From Haliclona indistincta (Eukaryota; Porifera; Demospongiae; Haplosclerida; Chalinidae), in assembly GCA_964017065.1 (NCBI GenBank), contig OZ024786.1, forward strand, positions 9,243,047 through 9,307,046: 64,000 nucleotides of DNA, given 5' to 3'. Under the pieces are notes generated by a model. The model worked only from the letters and a program-made list of their open reading frames with translations. It did not search any database and had not been told where the DNA came from. The translations under genes were made by a program, and so were the position numbers. This document shows positions 63,611 to 64,000 of the stretch, in pieces; the stretch's first letter is position 1; each line of letters begins with the position of its first letter.

Positions 63611-64000
63611 TTCCACGATATCAAGGTTATCGGAATAATTATATCTTTGTAGCTGTGTACTCTTGCCTTGCGGGTTATCGGGAGTTTACCAAGTGGTTTC
63701 ATGGTGGTGTTGTTTACAGCAGTTACAATTCCTCTGCAGCAAACACTGGTAAACTGGGCCACAATCCTGACACCGTTAGCTGCTATTTCAACGAAGAACT
63801 TGCTCTCTTGCTGAAAATCGACCTTGCCATTCCTTCGTCGTTGCATTGAAGCCTTTACTATTTTGAGGTTGAAGGTGTTGAGGGCTTCTTTAGCTACCAC
63901 AGAGTGAATCTGCGTCGGACAACGGAGATACCATGACGAGTCGAACAAGGAATACTCCAGCAGCGTAGACTGAAGATGCGTGACGAGAACTGCTGGATGA
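63493..64000 (-). CDS. Open frame running off the window
   Basis: The minus strand is open from beyond the right edge to 63493. It reads LEYSLFDSSWYLRCPTQIHS, VVAKEALNTFNLKIVKASMQ, then KVDFQQESKFFVEIAANGVR and a less constrained end. The last 120 bp lie in the R2 spacer, so the natural end of the exon is probably near 63.6-63.7 kb. No domain recognised; the plus-strand frame over the same bases is an equal alternative. Confidence 0.3.
   Translation of the reverse strand, partial: HPAVLVTHLQSTLLEYSLFDSSWYLRCPTQIHSVVAKEALNTFNLKIVKASMQRRRNGKVDFQQESKFFVEIAANGVRIVAQFTSVCCRGIVTAVNNTTMKPLGKLPITRKARVHSYKDIIIPITLISWKAARGIKILPCAMFTIIYTRHFTTITFQTQSQARIHQCI

Noticed and set aside
1..64000. tRNA, rRNA or snRNA genes
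   Set aside because: I looked for cloverleaf-type box A and B pairs and conserved rRNA blocks while reading and saw none. A dedicated covariance search could still find one, so this is absence of evidence only.

Overview
This is eukaryotic DNA: AT-rich, with very short introns (about 38-80 nt, GT-AG) and dense with transposon remains. Several protein families recognised from memory are ones I associate with marine invertebrates, especially demosponges of the Amphimedon type. That placement is an inference, not a proof. I saw no prokaryotic operon, rRNA, tRNA or CRISPR structure.

Layout. From 1 to 3.8 kb there is little beyond a last-exon ankyrin repeat (minus strand, 2.2 kb) and a tandem duplication. 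The clearest single-exon gene is at 3.9-5.8 kb: a 633-residue multi-pass membrane protein with two Cys-rich cytoplasmic-type motifs. From 6 to 23.6 kb lie repeats, short exon-like pieces, decayed transposons (Helitron, Tc1/mariner-like) and a RecQ helicase scrap. Several small multi-exon minus-strand genes can be spliced by eye here: 13.7-14.8 kb, 20.2-20.8 kb, and less surely 9.8-10.2 kb and 20.9-21.5 kb. A PH-domain fragment lies on the plus strand at 15.6-15.9 kb. From 23.7 to 28.2 kb I recognise almost nothing except a 35-bp minisatellite. At 28.2-29.1 kb there is the spliceable C-terminal part of a transposon-derived protein.

From 32.4 kb to the end the window is a mosaic of one dispersed low-copy repeat family. 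Copies start near 32.6, 40.3, 45.4, 51.0, 53.2 and 62.6 kb, with related pieces at 59.0 kb. They carry decayed minus-strand reading frames: a SAP-domain protein, a RecQ-type helicase C-terminal fragment, a protein with a 30-bp (10-residue) tandem repeat, and one with a 102-bp (34-residue) repeat. Between them sit a Crypton-like fragment, a Crinkler-like P-loop pseudogene, a Ty3/gypsy RNase H scrap, a Tc1-like HTH fragment, fold-back elements and a frameshifted ParB-like gene at 60 kb.

The best-defined object is at 55.6-58.5 kb: a complete two-gene PIF/Harbinger DNA transposon of 2,862 bp. It has 13-bp terminal inverted repeats, a 5-bp target duplication, an intact-looking Myb/SANT-like gene (254 residues after splicing) and an intact-looking DDE transposase (366 residues after splicing, catalytic D, D and E present). 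It is inserted inside the reading frame of an older, dead Harbinger transposase gene whose two halves flank it. I did not find a convincing wholly new biological system. The nested, possibly active Harbinger element and the repeat family that amplified after its helicase frame was already broken are the strongest leads.
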